Notes: generated by a model from the letters alone, not told the origin. 42,118 nt of DNA from Chloroflexota bacterium (GCA_025355955.1 JANXYP010000061.1:1-42118); one strand, 5' to 3'. Shown: positions 29,691-39,121, counted from the first letter of the stretch. Program-made: numbers and translations.

Positions 29691-31769
29691 ATGCCTGAAG
29701 GCACTGACCGGACGACAGAAGGCGCGCCATTCGTGCGTATACTTGAAAGTGGCGCATTGCCGATGGTGGTGTTCACGCTTGCCTGCGTCTGGCTGGCGAT
29801 GCTGCTGGCCTTCCAGCAACCATATTCTTATACCCTCGATGTTAGCAAAGCTCACCCTGGCGAAACGACCGGCTTCAGCCCCATAAAAGATCTGGGTCAA
29901 CCCGGCTACCTGTGGGGAAGCCAGTATGCCTCGCTCGATCTAGCTTCTCCGGGCAGCCCTTCGCAGATAACCATCCGTCTCGGTGGGCGCAGCGACGGTG
30001 CAGTTATCCCTTTCACCCTCAACCAGAAGCCGCTTGGCTCCGTCACCTTGCCAGGCGATGGCTCGATGATCACCCATACCTTCACTCTGCCCGCTTCGCT
30101 TATTAGCCGCGATGACTTGCACCTCGGCATCGTCGCCCCCGTCCTCAAAGCAAACAATCAGCGGCTTAGTGTGCAGGTAGACACCGCAACCATAATCAGT
30201 AACCCCTCCCTCGACCTCGCCTGGCCGCCCACTGGCGCAGCACTGGTCGCTACGTTGGCCGCCTTGCTGCTTGCTATGCTGGGTTGGCAGTTGCACAGCC
30301 CTGGGCGCTGGTTCGTGCCGGTGATGGGCGCGATCGCCTTGTACCTGCTGATGGTGGGGCGGGCCAACATTATCGTTCCTCTGCTGCTTTTCTGCGCTGC
30401 TCTGTTGCTGCTGCTGGTAGCGGTTAGCGGGGTCTGGCGCGTCTTGCGAGTCAGGCGCGCCTGGCTACCCGACTTGCGCTCCGGCTTGATACCAATCAGT
30501 TTCAAGCGCCTGCCCAGCCTGGTGCTGGCGAATGGGCCGGAGACAATGCCACTGTTTCGCGTCGCGCTCATCTTCGTTATTCTGCTGCAGATACCGCTCT
30601 ACGGTCGTATGATGGACAGTGCAGAAGTTCCCATCAACTTTTATTATTTCGTTGGTTTGCTGTTGGTGGCTGTGGCTTTTGTGCTGCGTGGGCGCTATAT
30701 AACCCTTGCTCTAGTCGGTGCGATGGTAGTAGCTGGAGTCTTGCTCCGCCTCTACTGGGCTAATCTGCCAACCACTAGCGATGTCTACTGGGCTAACACC
30801 CAGGCTTGCTACTTCATCCTGCACGGGCGTAACCCCTACGCTGAGATATTTACCTGGGTGCCGGGTGGTCAGGTTTATCCCTGGTATGGCTACTTCCCCT
30901 TCACCATCTTCAGTCAATTGCCATTTTATCTGCTTGGCGATGTGCGCTGGGGTCTTGGTCTCTACGATCTGGCAACCATTGCCTTGCTCTACCTGATGCT
31001 GCGTCGCCGTTGGGGGTCGGAAATTGGGCTGGCGGTTGCCAGCTTGCTGCTCCTCTATGTGCCTTTCTCTGATTTGACTATTTTCCCCGGCATCGTCGAC
31101 CCGGTGATGGTGTTCTGGCTGGCGTTGTCATTCTATCTGCTAACTAAAGAGCAGTGGATGTGGGCAGCAGTGGCAGGCGGTTTGGCCTTGGCCAGTAAAC
31201 AGTATGCTGTCTTTTATGTCCTCGCCCTGCTTGCATTCTTCGTCAAGCAGCGGCGCTGGCGCGAAGCAGCCATCCTGGTAGTGGTGCCAGCGATTATCAT
31301 TGTGCCATTCTTCCTCTGGTCGCCCGCCGATTTTATTGGCGATACGATTCAGCTGCACCTGAGTTGGTATCCAGAACCCACACCGGGATCCTGGAACGTA
31401 TCAATTTGGGCGCAGGGGGTTGGTGTGTTTAACGGCGGTGCGCCAGCAGCAGTGGCGCTCAAGCCGGTTGCCAGCATCATCGAGCTGCTGATCCTAATTG
31501 CGGTTGCCATAGTCAACCTGCTGCGCCCTACGTTGCCCCAGGTGATTGGCACCACCACGGTGCTGATGGCGATTGCCTTCGGCCTGAACAGTAACAACAC
31601 CCAGTATTTCTACTGGCGCGATGTCGCGCTTCTACTGATTATATGGGCAGCCGTCTGGCAGCCAGCGTCTGGCCTCCAACCCACAACCGAGCTTTCCGTG
31701 CCGAACGAGCCCGCCCCTGCGCTTCTTCCTGAAAAACAAGCCGCGCAGGTTGCACTCAGCGCAGAATAA
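29691..31769 (+). CDS. GT87/DUF2029-like membrane glycosyltransferase
   Basis: 692 aa from the ATG at 29691 (a TTG at 29637 lies in the promoter and is rejected). Helix 1 (~25-45) is followed by an extracytoplasmic beta-rich domain of ~130 residues, then about 12 membrane helices. DVYWANTQACYFILHGRNPY (from ~364) puts an Asp and the GRNPY motif where GT-C/GT87 enzymes have them, and LASKQYAVFY is a further family motif. It probably transfers a sugar from a polyprenyl-phosphate donor to an envelope glycan. It is the first gene of the glycan region. A broken copy of its 3' end lies at 34572-34851, which shows that this gene and its neighbour were duplicated together. Confidence 0.8.
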   Translation: MPEGTDRTTEGAPFVRILESGALPMVVFTLACVWLAMLLAFQQPYSYTLDVSKAHPGETTGFSPIKDLGQPGYLWGSQYASLDLASPGSPSQITIRLGGRSDGAVIPFTLNQKPLGSVTLPGDGSMITHTFTLPASLISRDDLHLGIVAPVLKANNQRLSVQVDTATIISNPSLDLAWPPTGAALVATLAALLLAMLGWQLHSPGRWFVPVMGAIALYLLMVGRANIIVPLLLFCAALLLLLVAVSGVWRVLRVRRAWLPDLRSGLIPISFKRLPSLVLANGPETMPLFRVALIFVILLQIPLYGRMMDSAEVPINFYYFVGLLLVAVAFVLRGRYITLALVGAMVVAGVLLRLYWANLPTTSDVYWANTQACYFILHGRNPYAEIFTWVPGGQVYPWYGYFPFTIFSQLPFYLLGDVRWGLGLYDLATIALLYLMLRRRWGSEIGLAVASLLLLYVPFSDLTIFPGIVDPVMVFWLALSFYLLTKEQWMWAAVAGGLALASKQYAVFYVLALLAFFVKQRRWREAAILVVVPAIIIVPFFLWSPADFIGDTIQLHLSWYPEPTPGSWNVSIWAQGVGVFNGGAPAAVALKPVASIIELLILIAVAIVNLLRPTLPQVIGTTTVLMAIAFGLNSNNTQYFYWRDVALLLIIWAAVWQPASGLQPTTELSVPNEPAPALLPEKQAAQVALSAE

Positions 31770-31830
31770 GCGCGGTTTGTCGTGGGCTTTGCTTTGGGTA
31801 AGCAGTTATAGGGTGCAATTCATCAAATTG

Positions 31831-31980
31831 CACCGAGTGTGTGGCGTAGGGGCGGATTGCGTCCGCCCTGGTGAGGATAGCACCGAATGTGTGGCGTAGG
31901 GGCGGATTGCGTCCGCCCTGGCGGGGATGGCACCGAATGTGTGGCGTAGGGGCGGATTGCGTCCGCCCTGGTGGGGATAG
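31831..31980. repeat. Tandem array, 3 x 50 bp, of a core-palindrome variant
   Basis: Units 31831-31880, 31881-31930 and 31931-31980 are each exactly 50 bp and nearly identical. Each holds GTAGGGGCGGA-TTGCG-TCCGCCCTGG, a perfect 7-bp hairpin with the outer bases of the dispersed core but other arm sequences. The array lies in the 300-bp gap before the first YfhO-like gene and immediately upstream of its promoter. It is absent from the duplicate copy of this region near 34.84 kb. Confidence 0.93.
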
Positions 31981-31981
31981 C

Positions 31982-32010
31982 TTGCTTACAGCAAGCCTAC
32001 ATTGTATAAT
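31982..32010 (+). promoter_or_regulatory. Promoter of the first YfhO-like gene
   Basis: TTGCTT, 17 bp, TATAAT, expected +1 at about 32017, leader ~53 nt with AAGGAG before the ATG. The duplicate upstream of 34912 keeps the TATAAT (34847-34852) but has no matching -35. Confidence 0.65.
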
Positions 32011-32138
32011 CACGGAGCCGCTTTGCCTGCAGGCCGCACCTTGCCCCAGAATGAGAAGGAGAATGTCTAATGTTCAAACGCCCGCGCCTGATCGATAGCG
32101 GCGTGCTGTTTGTTTACACCCTCATCAGCATAGTGATG
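32000..32138 (+). repeat. 139-bp near-identical leader and 5' coding repeat, copy 1
   Basis: From CATTGTATAAT through codon 23 this copy differs from 34842-34980 at only 3 of 139 positions, while the coding sequence after it differs at roughly a third of positions. Confidence 0.93.
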
Positions 32139-34514
32139 ACCTGGCCAGTGACGGCCAACCTTCGCGGTGGCTACACCCTCTTCGGCTCACCTGATGAGTA
32201 TATGTTCGTGTGGGGATTCTGGTGGATGCATTACTCACTGGCCGATCTGCATACTTGGCCATACCACACTAATATGCTCTATTACCCCTTCGGCACTGGC
32301 CTGGCATTCCATACCGATACGCCGCTTATTACCCTACTATTCAGCCCAATTACGGGCGCGTCGGGTCCAGCCGTTGCCTACAACCTGGCGATCCTGGTAT
32401 CATTCATCTTCTCCGCCTTCAGTATGTACCTGCTGGTCAATTACCTGGTGCGCGACAAACGGGCAGCGTTCTTCGGTGGCATCGTCTTCGCTTTCTCCAC
32501 CTTCAAGTTCATGCAGGCCGCTGGCCACATACATATAGTCAGCACTGAGTTCTTCCCTATATATGTCCTTTTCTTCATCTTGATGCTGCGGGAGCCAGCC
32601 CACCGCCATCGCTATGCGCTGTTCGCTGGGTTGAGCCTGGGCTTCGTCTTTCTGATTGACTACTATCAGACCGTCTACGCGATGTTCTTCTCGATCTGCT
32701 ACCTTACTTACTACCTGTTCGGCAAGGCTGGCGCGAACCCGCCAGCGAACGGCGAGCCATCGCCCACCCCAGCGCCAGTAGAAGCGGCAACCGCAGGTGA
32801 AGCGCAGCTAACCTCTACCGACGAGCTGCCATATCTCGCCCCGCCACCAAGCGCGGTTCATGGGCTGACGACCATAGGCACGCGGCCTGCCAGCCGGGGC
32901 AGCCTGCGGCTGTTCGCTGGTCGGCGGCTGTTCAATCGAAAGGTGGTGCTATCCACCGTTGGTCTACTAGCGATATTGGGGGTCGTCTTCCTGATTATCG
33001 GCTCGCCGTTGCTCTATGCCGATTATAGTGACATTACCAACGGCTATTACGTCAAGTGGGGCGGCGAGGATATCTTCTATGCCGACATGGCGGGCTTCTT
33101 CGTGCCGTACACTCCGCTGCTAAGTAATTATGTCGTCGCGCATCTAAACGCCCTGATCATTGGTCCGGCTGGACCCGAAGCAGTGGTCTACGCTGGCTGG
33201 GCGGTCATCATCCTGGTGGCGATCGGCACCCTGCGGCTGACGCGCCGCCTGATCGGCTTCCGCTTCTGGCTTGTATTCATCCTTATCTGCTACGTATTCG
33301 CCTTGGGGCCGCAGCCTCACTTTCTTGGCACCGCCCTGCCCATCCCCGGCCCTTATGCGCTATGGGCGCAGATCCCGCTGCTCAACAACGCTCGCATCCC
33401 CTCGCGCTTCGACCTGCTGATCACCTTTGCCGGTGGAATATTGGTTGCCTACACAATTCGTGACCTGCTCACCTCGATACCGCAGCGCTGGCCGCGCATC
33501 AAGCAAGGGGCGCTGGCGATTGCCTTCCTCGTCCTGCTCACCCCGCTGATGCTGCTCGAAAATCTAGTTATGCCCCTAGCCACCCAGGGCTATCATCTGC
33601 AGGAGCCAACCGCCGCCTTCGCCCAGATTGCCGCCGACCCAAGTGACGGCGCGGTTCTCGACTTGCCACTGGATGGCGCAAACATCCACGATAGCATTGA
33701 GCATATCATGTATGAGCAAACCCTACATCAGAAGTTCGCCTTCAGCGGCAGCATCTCGCGCCCGCTCCCTGAGTTCAATCAGTATTACGGCAATGATGAG
33801 TATATCAGCCTATTTGACACCGACCCAACTGGCAAGGCTAAGGGCGGGGATCAGATCGAGCAGGTACTGACTAACACCAAGGCGATGAACTTCTACCGTC
33901 ACGATGCGGCGCAGCTTGCCTACTACCTGGATGTGCATTACATCATTGCCCATCCCGCCAGTATGCCATTGAAGGCGCTACAGTTTCTCAGCGAAACCCT
34001 GCCGCTGGAGCAGCTAAATCCCCAGAATGCGGCAACTGGCAACGAGGTGGTTTATCGGATACGCACCGACCTAATCGCCCCGCTGGTGGAAACCAACACA
34101 ATTCAGTTGGGCGGCAAGGGTGCTGCTATATTCCGGCTGATGGGCTGGTATGAGCCTTATACAGATCAAGCCGGGGGATTCAACTTTGCCTGGCTGGGAA
34201 CGGCCAGCGGCCAACTGCTCACCACCGTGCGCGACCCGGCCGATTACACCGTAGCGGTGCAGTTGCAGCCGATGATAGTGAACAACCGCCCGCAGACCCT
34301 TACCATCTATGCAAATGATGAGACCAGCCCTGTCGCTACCTTCCAGTTGTCGAAATACGAATGGCAGCAGCGCAGCTTTGTGATCAGCCGCGAACACTGG
34401 CGCAGCGGCATCAACACCCTGCACCTGACCATGACCTATGCGACCAAGCCCGGCAACGGTGATAATCGCAGCTACTCGCTTGGGGTTAGGAGTATCAGCT
34501 TCATAGCCAAATAG
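32070..34514 (+). CDS. YfhO/GT-C-like multi-spanning membrane protein, paralogue 1
   Basis: 814 aa. About 12 membrane helices in residues 8-500. The first loop carries GSPDEYMFVWGFWWMHY (~39-55) with acidic residues where GT-C enzymes bind metal or donor, then YYPFGTGLAFHTDTPL. A Pro/Ala-rich cytoplasmic loop (~220-275, PANGEPSPTPAPVEAATAG) is not present in the paralogue. The C-terminal ~300 residues are extracytoplasmic. They include RPLPEFNQYYGNDEYISLF and end in a beta-sandwich-like domain (YTVAVQLQPMIVNNRPQTL ... SLGVRSISF). It is probably a glycosyltransferase or glycan-modifying enzyme; I cannot name the reaction. AAGGAG precedes the ATG. About 60% similar to 34912-37242. Confidence 0.75.
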   Translation: MFKRPRLIDSGVLFVYTLISIVMTWPVTANLRGGYTLFGSPDEYMFVWGFWWMHYSLADLHTWPYHTNMLYYPFGTGLAFHTDTPLITLLFSPITGASGPAVAYNLAILVSFIFSAFSMYLLVNYLVRDKRAAFFGGIVFAFSTFKFMQAAGHIHIVSTEFFPIYVLFFILMLREPAHRHRYALFAGLSLGFVFLIDYYQTVYAMFFSICYLTYYLFGKAGANPPANGEPSPTPAPVEAATAGEAQLTSTDELPYLAPPPSAVHGLTTIGTRPASRGSLRLFAGRRLFNRKVVLSTVGLLAILGVVFLIIGSPLLYADYSDITNGYYVKWGGEDIFYADMAGFFVPYTPLLSNYVVAHLNALIIGPAGPEAVVYAGWAVIILVAIGTLRLTRRLIGFRFWLVFILICYVFALGPQPHFLGTALPIPGPYALWAQIPLLNNARIPSRFDLLITFAGGILVAYTIRDLLTSIPQRWPRIKQGALAIAFLVLLTPLMLLENLVMPLATQGYHLQEPTAAFAQIAADPSDGAVLDLPLDGANIHDSIEHIMYEQTLHQKFAFSGSISRPLPEFNQYYGNDEYISLFDTDPTGKAKGGDQIEQVLTNTKAMNFYRHDAAQLAYYLDVHYIIAHPASMPLKALQFLSETLPLEQLNPQNAATGNEVVYRIRTDLIAPLVETNTIQLGGKGAAIFRLMGWYEPYTDQAGGFNFAWLGTASGQLLTTVRDPADYTVAVQLQPMIVNNRPQTLTIYANDETSPVATFQLSKYEWQQRSFVISREHWRSGINTLHLTMTYATKPGNGDNRSYSLGVRSISFIAK

Positions 34515-34571
34515 CAATCGCCCCAGCTCTTTTGCCTGCATATAGCGTGGGGCAGCCACGGTGTTCGCGTG

Positions 34572-34851
34572 CATCTGATTGCGGTCGCCATCGTCAACTT
34601 GCTGCGCCCTAGCTTGCCCGCAGGTGATTGGTACCACCACGGTGCTGACGGCGATTGCCTTCGGCCTGAACAGCAACAACACCCAGTATTTCTACTGGCG
34701 TGATGTGGCGTTGCTGCTGATTATATGGGCAGCAGTCTGGCAGCCAGCGCCTGGCATCTGGCCTGCCACCGAACTTCCCGCGCTGAACGATTCCCCGCCT
34801 GCACTGCTCCTTGAAAAGCGGGCTGGGCAGGTTGTACTTAGCATTGTATAA
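34572..34851 (+). pseudogene. Truncated, frameshifted copy of the GT87-like gene 3' end
   Basis: Matches 31492-31758 at roughly 85% of positions. The N-terminal four fifths of the gene are missing, and one extra base near 34618 (TTGCCCGCAGG against TTGCCCCAGG) shifts the frame. Readable residues include VIGTTTVLTAIAFGLNSNN and YFYWRDVALLLIIWAAVWQP. The frame now ends in the TAA of TATAAT at 34849. It is the left end of the duplicated segment and is not expected to be functional. Confidence 0.92.
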
Positions 34852-34980
34852 TCACGGAGCCGCTTTGCCTGCAGGCCGCACCTTGCCCCAGAATGAGAAG
34901 GAGAATGTCTAATGTCCAAACGCCCGCACCTGATCGATAGCGGCGTGCTGTTTGTTTATACCCTCATCAGCATAGTGATG
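34842..34980 (+). repeat. 139-bp near-identical leader and 5' coding repeat, copy 2
   Basis: Partner of 32000-32138, with the same 70-nt distance from CATTGTATAAT to the ATG and 3 mismatches overall. The sequence upstream is the pseudogene tail instead of the 50-bp array. Confidence 0.93.
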
Positions 34981-37242
34981 GTGTGGCCTGCTGTAGCCAA
35001 TTTGCGCGGTAACTATGGGCTTATCGGTGCGGTTGATGTGTATATGTTCATGTGGGGGTTCTGGTGGATGCACTACTCATTGGGAGTCTTGCATACGTGG
35101 CCCTTTCACACTACCATGCTTTACCACCCCTTCGGCACCGGCCTCTCCTTCCATACCGATACGCCGCTGATTACCCTACTGTTCAGTCCAATTACCGGCG
35201 CGTATGGCCCTGAGTTTTCATACAACCTTGATGTTATTATCTCCTTCATTTTCTCTGCTTTTAGTATGTACCTGCTGGTTAACTACCTGGTTGGCGATAA
35301 ACGAGCGGCCTTTCTCGGTGGCGCAGTCTTTGCCTTCTCTACCTTCAAGGCGGTACAGACAATTGGGCATCTGCATATCACTAACACCGAGTTTTTCCCC
35401 ATATATGTCCTTTTCTTTATCAAGATGCTGCGTGAGCCGAAACATCAGCTTCGTCATGCCATCTTTGCCGGTCTCTCACTTGGCTTCGTCTTTTTGATTG
35501 ATTACTATCAGACTGTATACCTAATCTTCTTTTCAGTTTGCTATCTGATTTATTACCTGTTTAACTATCGCAATGACCCCAGCATCGTGCTAGGCGCGGT
35601 TGCACGGCCCTTCCAGAACACAATTACCTGGTTGCATGAACGCTACTTCGCCGATCGTAGCACCTTGTTTGCTTTGCTACGACGGCTACTAGTGCTGGGC
35701 CTTGTGTTTATAGTAATCGGTTCGCCACTGCTGATTGCGATCTACAGCGATATAAAAGCAGGTTATTACGTAAAGTGGGGTGGGGAAGACATATTCTACG
35801 CGGATATTGCTGGATTCTTTGTGCCGGTCACCCCATTGCTGAGTAAGATACCTGGCGTGGCCCAAGCCAACGTGCCAATTATCCATGCGGGAGGCACCGA
35901 GTCCCTCGTTTATGCGGGCTGGGTGGTGTTGTTGCTGGTTGCCTTTGGCACGATGCGCCTAGCGCGACGCTTGAGCGAGTTTCGTTTTTGGCTTGTCTTC
36001 ATCATTATTTGTTTTCTATTCGCCTTGGGCCTGCAACCGCACTTCCTCGGCTATACTCTGCCCATCCCTGGACCATATGCGCTGTGGGCGCAGATACCGT
36101 TCCTCAACAATGCCCGAATTCCTTCCCGCTTTGATCTGCTTGTCACTTTTGCGGCTGGGATATTGGTGGGTTACAGTGTAAAGGAACTTCTAGCCCTACT
36201 AATCAATCGCCTACCTTCATTCCGTCCCGCTTTGCTTTCGGCGATTCTCCTCGTGCTTATCACCCCGCTAATGCTCGCCGAGCATTACGTGCTACCACCG
36301 CTGCTCCCTGGCGAGGAGTTGAAGGAGCCGCGCGATACCTTCGCGCAAATTGCTGCCGAGCCGGGTGACTTTGCAGTCCTCGACCTACCCCTTGATGGCC
36401 CTGCCACCCCGCACTATGGGCTGGAACACATTATGTATGAGCAAACCATGCACCATAAGAATGCAGTAGGTGGTAGCATCTCCCGTCCGTTGACCGATTT
36501 CTACGCATATTACGGTGGTGATGAATATATTGATTTGCTGAACTACGCGCTACCTAAAACTCCGCACCTCGCTGATGTTCGGGTCGTACTGAGTAACACC
36601 AAAGCAATGAATTTCTATCGTCACGATGCGGCCAATCTAATTTACTATCTCGACATCCATTACCTGATTGTTCGCCCCACCGTCCTGCCCACTAATGCTC
36701 TCAGCTTTATTCAGCAGACCCTACCTGTAGATCAGGTTTATCCCCCGGCGGGTGAGCCAGTAAGCGACACCGTAATCTATCGTGTGGACCCACAGGCAGT
36801 TGCGTCTCTAGCTGTTACGGATACAGTAGATATAGGTAGTAATTTGGGCAATGTGTTTCGCTTGCGGGGTTGGGGTGCGCCACAGCCTGGTTCAACCGAG
36901 GGGTTTCATTTCGCCTGGGCGCAGCAGGTAGAGAGCGAAGTACTCACTTCTGTGCGTAAGCCGGATAACTATACGGTTACGCTAAAGCTGCGCCCGCTAA
37001 TTGTGAACAATCAGCCACAGACACTTACTATATATCTTAACGATGAGACCAATCCCGCCGCAATCATCCCAATGTCTAACCCTGAATGGCAGGAGCAGAG
37101 CGTAGGCATCAGTCGGGAACACTGGCGCGAAGGTATCAACACGATGCGCTTGCGAATGACCTATGCGGCGAAACCCGGCAATGGAGATCCGCGCACCTTG
37201 TCGTTGGCGATCAATACAATCAGGTTTACGCCAAATAAGTAA
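34912..37242 (+). CDS. YfhO/GT-C-like multi-spanning membrane protein, paralogue 2
   Basis: 776 aa, same plan as paralogue 1: ~12 membrane helices, the first-loop motif with VYMFMWGFWWMHY (here AVDV replaces SPDE, so one acidic residue is lost), FGTGLSFHTDTPLITLLFSPITG, shared VKWGGEDIFYAD, then an extracytoplasmic C-terminal region ending in a beta-sandwich-like domain (YTVTLKLRPLIVNNQPQTL ... LSLAINTIRFTPNK). The low-complexity loop of paralogue 1 is replaced by a shorter, ordinary loop. Codon use is more A/T-rich than in paralogue 1. It uses the same ribosome-binding site. Likely a related but distinct substrate or donor. No terminator is obvious before the convergent lipoprotein gene. Confidence 0.75.
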   Translation: MSKRPHLIDSGVLFVYTLISIVMVWPAVANLRGNYGLIGAVDVYMFMWGFWWMHYSLGVLHTWPFHTTMLYHPFGTGLSFHTDTPLITLLFSPITGAYGPEFSYNLDVIISFIFSAFSMYLLVNYLVGDKRAAFLGGAVFAFSTFKAVQTIGHLHITNTEFFPIYVLFFIKMLREPKHQLRHAIFAGLSLGFVFLIDYYQTVYLIFFSVCYLIYYLFNYRNDPSIVLGAVARPFQNTITWLHERYFADRSTLFALLRRLLVLGLVFIVIGSPLLIAIYSDIKAGYYVKWGGEDIFYADIAGFFVPVTPLLSKIPGVAQANVPIIHAGGTESLVYAGWVVLLLVAFGTMRLARRLSEFRFWLVFIIICFLFALGLQPHFLGYTLPIPGPYALWAQIPFLNNARIPSRFDLLVTFAAGILVGYSVKELLALLINRLPSFRPALLSAILLVLITPLMLAEHYVLPPLLPGEELKEPRDTFAQIAAEPGDFAVLDLPLDGPATPHYGLEHIMYEQTMHHKNAVGGSISRPLTDFYAYYGGDEYIDLLNYALPKTPHLADVRVVLSNTKAMNFYRHDAANLIYYLDIHYLIVRPTVLPTNALSFIQQTLPVDQVYPPAGEPVSDTVIYRVDPQAVASLAVTDTVDIGSNLGNVFRLRGWGAPQPGSTEGFHFAWAQQVESEVLTSVRKPDNYTVTLKLRPLIVNNQPQTLTIYLNDETNPAAIIPMSNPEWQEQSVGISREHWREGINTMRLRMTYAAKPGNGDPRTLSLAINTIRFTPNK

Positions 37243-37321
37243 TCAAATATGCCAGTTGAGCTAAAGTGCAAGCCCCTGAATCACGTTTGATACTTTATAC
37301 CTTTTGGTCATATGCCTTGTG

Positions 37322-39121
37322 CTACTTACTTACCTTTGGCACCTCAGCAGGTGGTGGAGCGGTGAAGGGAACTGGTAGGGGCAGATGCTGATATACCGCT
37401 GGCGCACTGAAGGTGTCCTGCACTACCTTGCCACCTGGGTAGACAAACAGACGTTGTGCATGGTCGCCATTGCCAAACAGGATTGCCTGCTCCAATGATC
37501 GTCCATATATTCCACTGAACACTCGCTCCAAAATCTTGTCGTCGGGCCAAAAATAGTTGATCCAGTAATTGTTTCCCCGCTTCAGCAGTACAGGTGTCTT
37601 GTCCTTGCCATCGTTAGCGTAGAGCAATACCTCGGTGCTGCTGTTAGGTTTGATGTCCATCACATCATCTCGGGCTTCCACTGTTTCCAGCTTAACGCTC
37701 TGTACATCTACTATATCAACCTTGCGTCCACGACTGTTATAGTTGGTGCTATCGGCAAAATAGCTGGTCATATCGTTATTGCTGTTGACTAGTGGGTGGT
37801 AGAAGATAATTTTCTTGCTACCAGCCAGTTTGCTGAGTTCAGTATCCAACGCCGGGTTTGAGCGCTGCATTGATACTATCATGTCGTATCCGGCAAGATC
37901 TTCTGGCTTCACCTCGCTTGCAAGCTTGAAGTCGGCCTGAGGAATATAACGACGGAAAGGGAACATTACCGCCATCTCCTCAGCCGAATCGTGCCAATCT
38001 TTCTTGGCTGAGTTGCCGCTAAAATCGTCGGTAATTAGGAGGGTGCGAGGCAGAATGCGCTGACTGTTCTCCTTTATATCCTTAATCATCGCCTTCACCA
38101 GATTAAAGCGCGTATCGCCATAGGTCTCATCTGGCATGATGTTCGCGCCTTCATAATACTCATTCCAGTCATAGATAAACACTAGCTCTGGTTCACTATA
38201 CTTAGCTAGCCAGTACATCTCCTGGATATAGCGAGGATCGTCACGGATTACCCGCATCAGGTTGAAGAGGTGCTGCACACCCAGATTATCGAAGTTGACG
38301 TTCCAAGAGACCTCATTGTGGCCGATCTGATGCTGCATACTGTCCATCACGAAGTTGAAGGGGCGGATGTTCTGCGGAAAATGCTGGAAACCGTACTCCA
38401 AAGACCAGATATTAATCGCAGTGATATACAACACTACGGGGTGGCCTAGGTTCTTCTCCAGATTGCTGATTAGCGTTTGATAGAATTGCTGCCAGGCCTG
38501 TGGGGTATTACTGGTGCTGGAATCAAAGCCGAAGGCAAATATCATGATCGGCATCTGCCCATGCTTATCAATTAGCCATTGCTCCTTGGGCAGGTAGGAA
38601 TAAAACTCGGTTATCTTATTGACAACGGTGTTGGCGATTGCCACATCGGGCTTGACGTATATCTTGTCGCCAGGCTCTGGTCTGCCGGGGGCATTCTCCA
38701 GCGCCCAATCATAGAACGCCCCCACCTTGATGTTATGTCGTTTGATCGAGGCTGTTTCGATGTCGCTGGGGTGAATCATTTTGCCACCCAAAATATTGGT
38801 TTCGTAGGAGATGCCATCCACGCCTAGTCGGTTTAGGAAGTCGAACTGATTATCGTAATATTTAGCGGTGCGATCCACATCTGATGTGCTAAGGCCATAC
38901 TTGGCCCAATCTATCTTATGAGTCCAGCCCGATCCATTGATCGGCCAAGGCTGCCTGGCATACCAGTCGAAGAAGTGAATAGTAAAGGTAGGCGGTTCCA
39001 CCCTCTCTCCGCTGGTTGAAGCCGTGGATGTAGGTGTAACGGGAATTGGTGTGCTGCTATCACAGCCAATCGAGGTAAGCAGTATTACGATTGCTACTAC
39101 CCGACAACATAGTTTTTTCAA
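37322..39121 (-). CDS. Lipoprotein with GH99-like (WbsX/endo-alpha-mannosidase-like) catalytic domain
   Basis: 599 aa. The lipoprotein signal has Cys20 in LLTSIGC, then a Ser/Thr-rich tether (~21-42). Residues ~45-355 resemble the GH99/WbsX-type barrel: FFDWYARQPW (50-59), VDGISYETN (101-109), and DWNEYYEGANIMP (318-330), which matches the WNEWxEGxxxEP signature. Residues ~358-480 look like a Rossmann-type domain (RTLLITDDFSG, GYDMIVSMQRSNP, KIIFYHPLVN). The start is TTG at 39121 with AGGAG 8 nt upstream; a closer ATG at 39126 is out of frame and stops after two codons. It would act on mannose-type glycans on the cell surface. A TTGACC-17-TATAAT promoter lies upstream. Confidence 0.75.
   Translation of the reverse strand: MKKLCCRVVAIVILLTSIGCDSSTPIPVTPTSTASTSGERVEPPTFTIHFFDWYARQPWPINGSGWTHKIDWAKYGLSTSDVDRTAKYYDNQFDFLNRLGVDGISYETNILGGKMIHPSDIETASIKRHNIKVGAFYDWALENAPGRPEPGDKIYVKPDVAIANTVVNKITEFYSYLPKEQWLIDKHGQMPIMIFAFGFDSSTSNTPQAWQQFYQTLISNLEKNLGHPVVLYITAINIWSLEYGFQHFPQNIRPFNFVMDSMQHQIGHNEVSWNVNFDNLGVQHLFNLMRVIRDDPRYIQEMYWLAKYSEPELVFIYDWNEYYEGANIMPDETYGDTRFNLVKAMIKDIKENSQRILPRTLLITDDFSGNSAKKDWHDSAEEMAVMFPFRRYIPQADFKLASEVKPEDLAGYDMIVSMQRSNPALDTELSKLAGSKKIIFYHPLVNSNNDMTSYFADSTNYNSRGRKVDIVDVQSVKLETVEARDDVMDIKPNSSTEVLLYANDGKDKTPVLLKRGNNYWINYFWPDDKILERVFSGIYGRSLEQAILFGNGDHAQRLFVYPGGKVVQDTFSAPAVYQHLPLPVPFTAPPPAEVPKVSK

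Noticed and set aside
31831-31980. CRISPR-like array
   Set aside because: The three 50-bp units are contiguous with no variable spacers and each has a strong hairpin; no cas genes are near. It is a simple tandem repeat.
34579-34851. A separate 90-residue gene between the two YfhO-like genes
   Set aside because: Its residues after position 14 are the C-terminus of the GT87-like protein and it begins after a frameshift; it is a duplication remnant.
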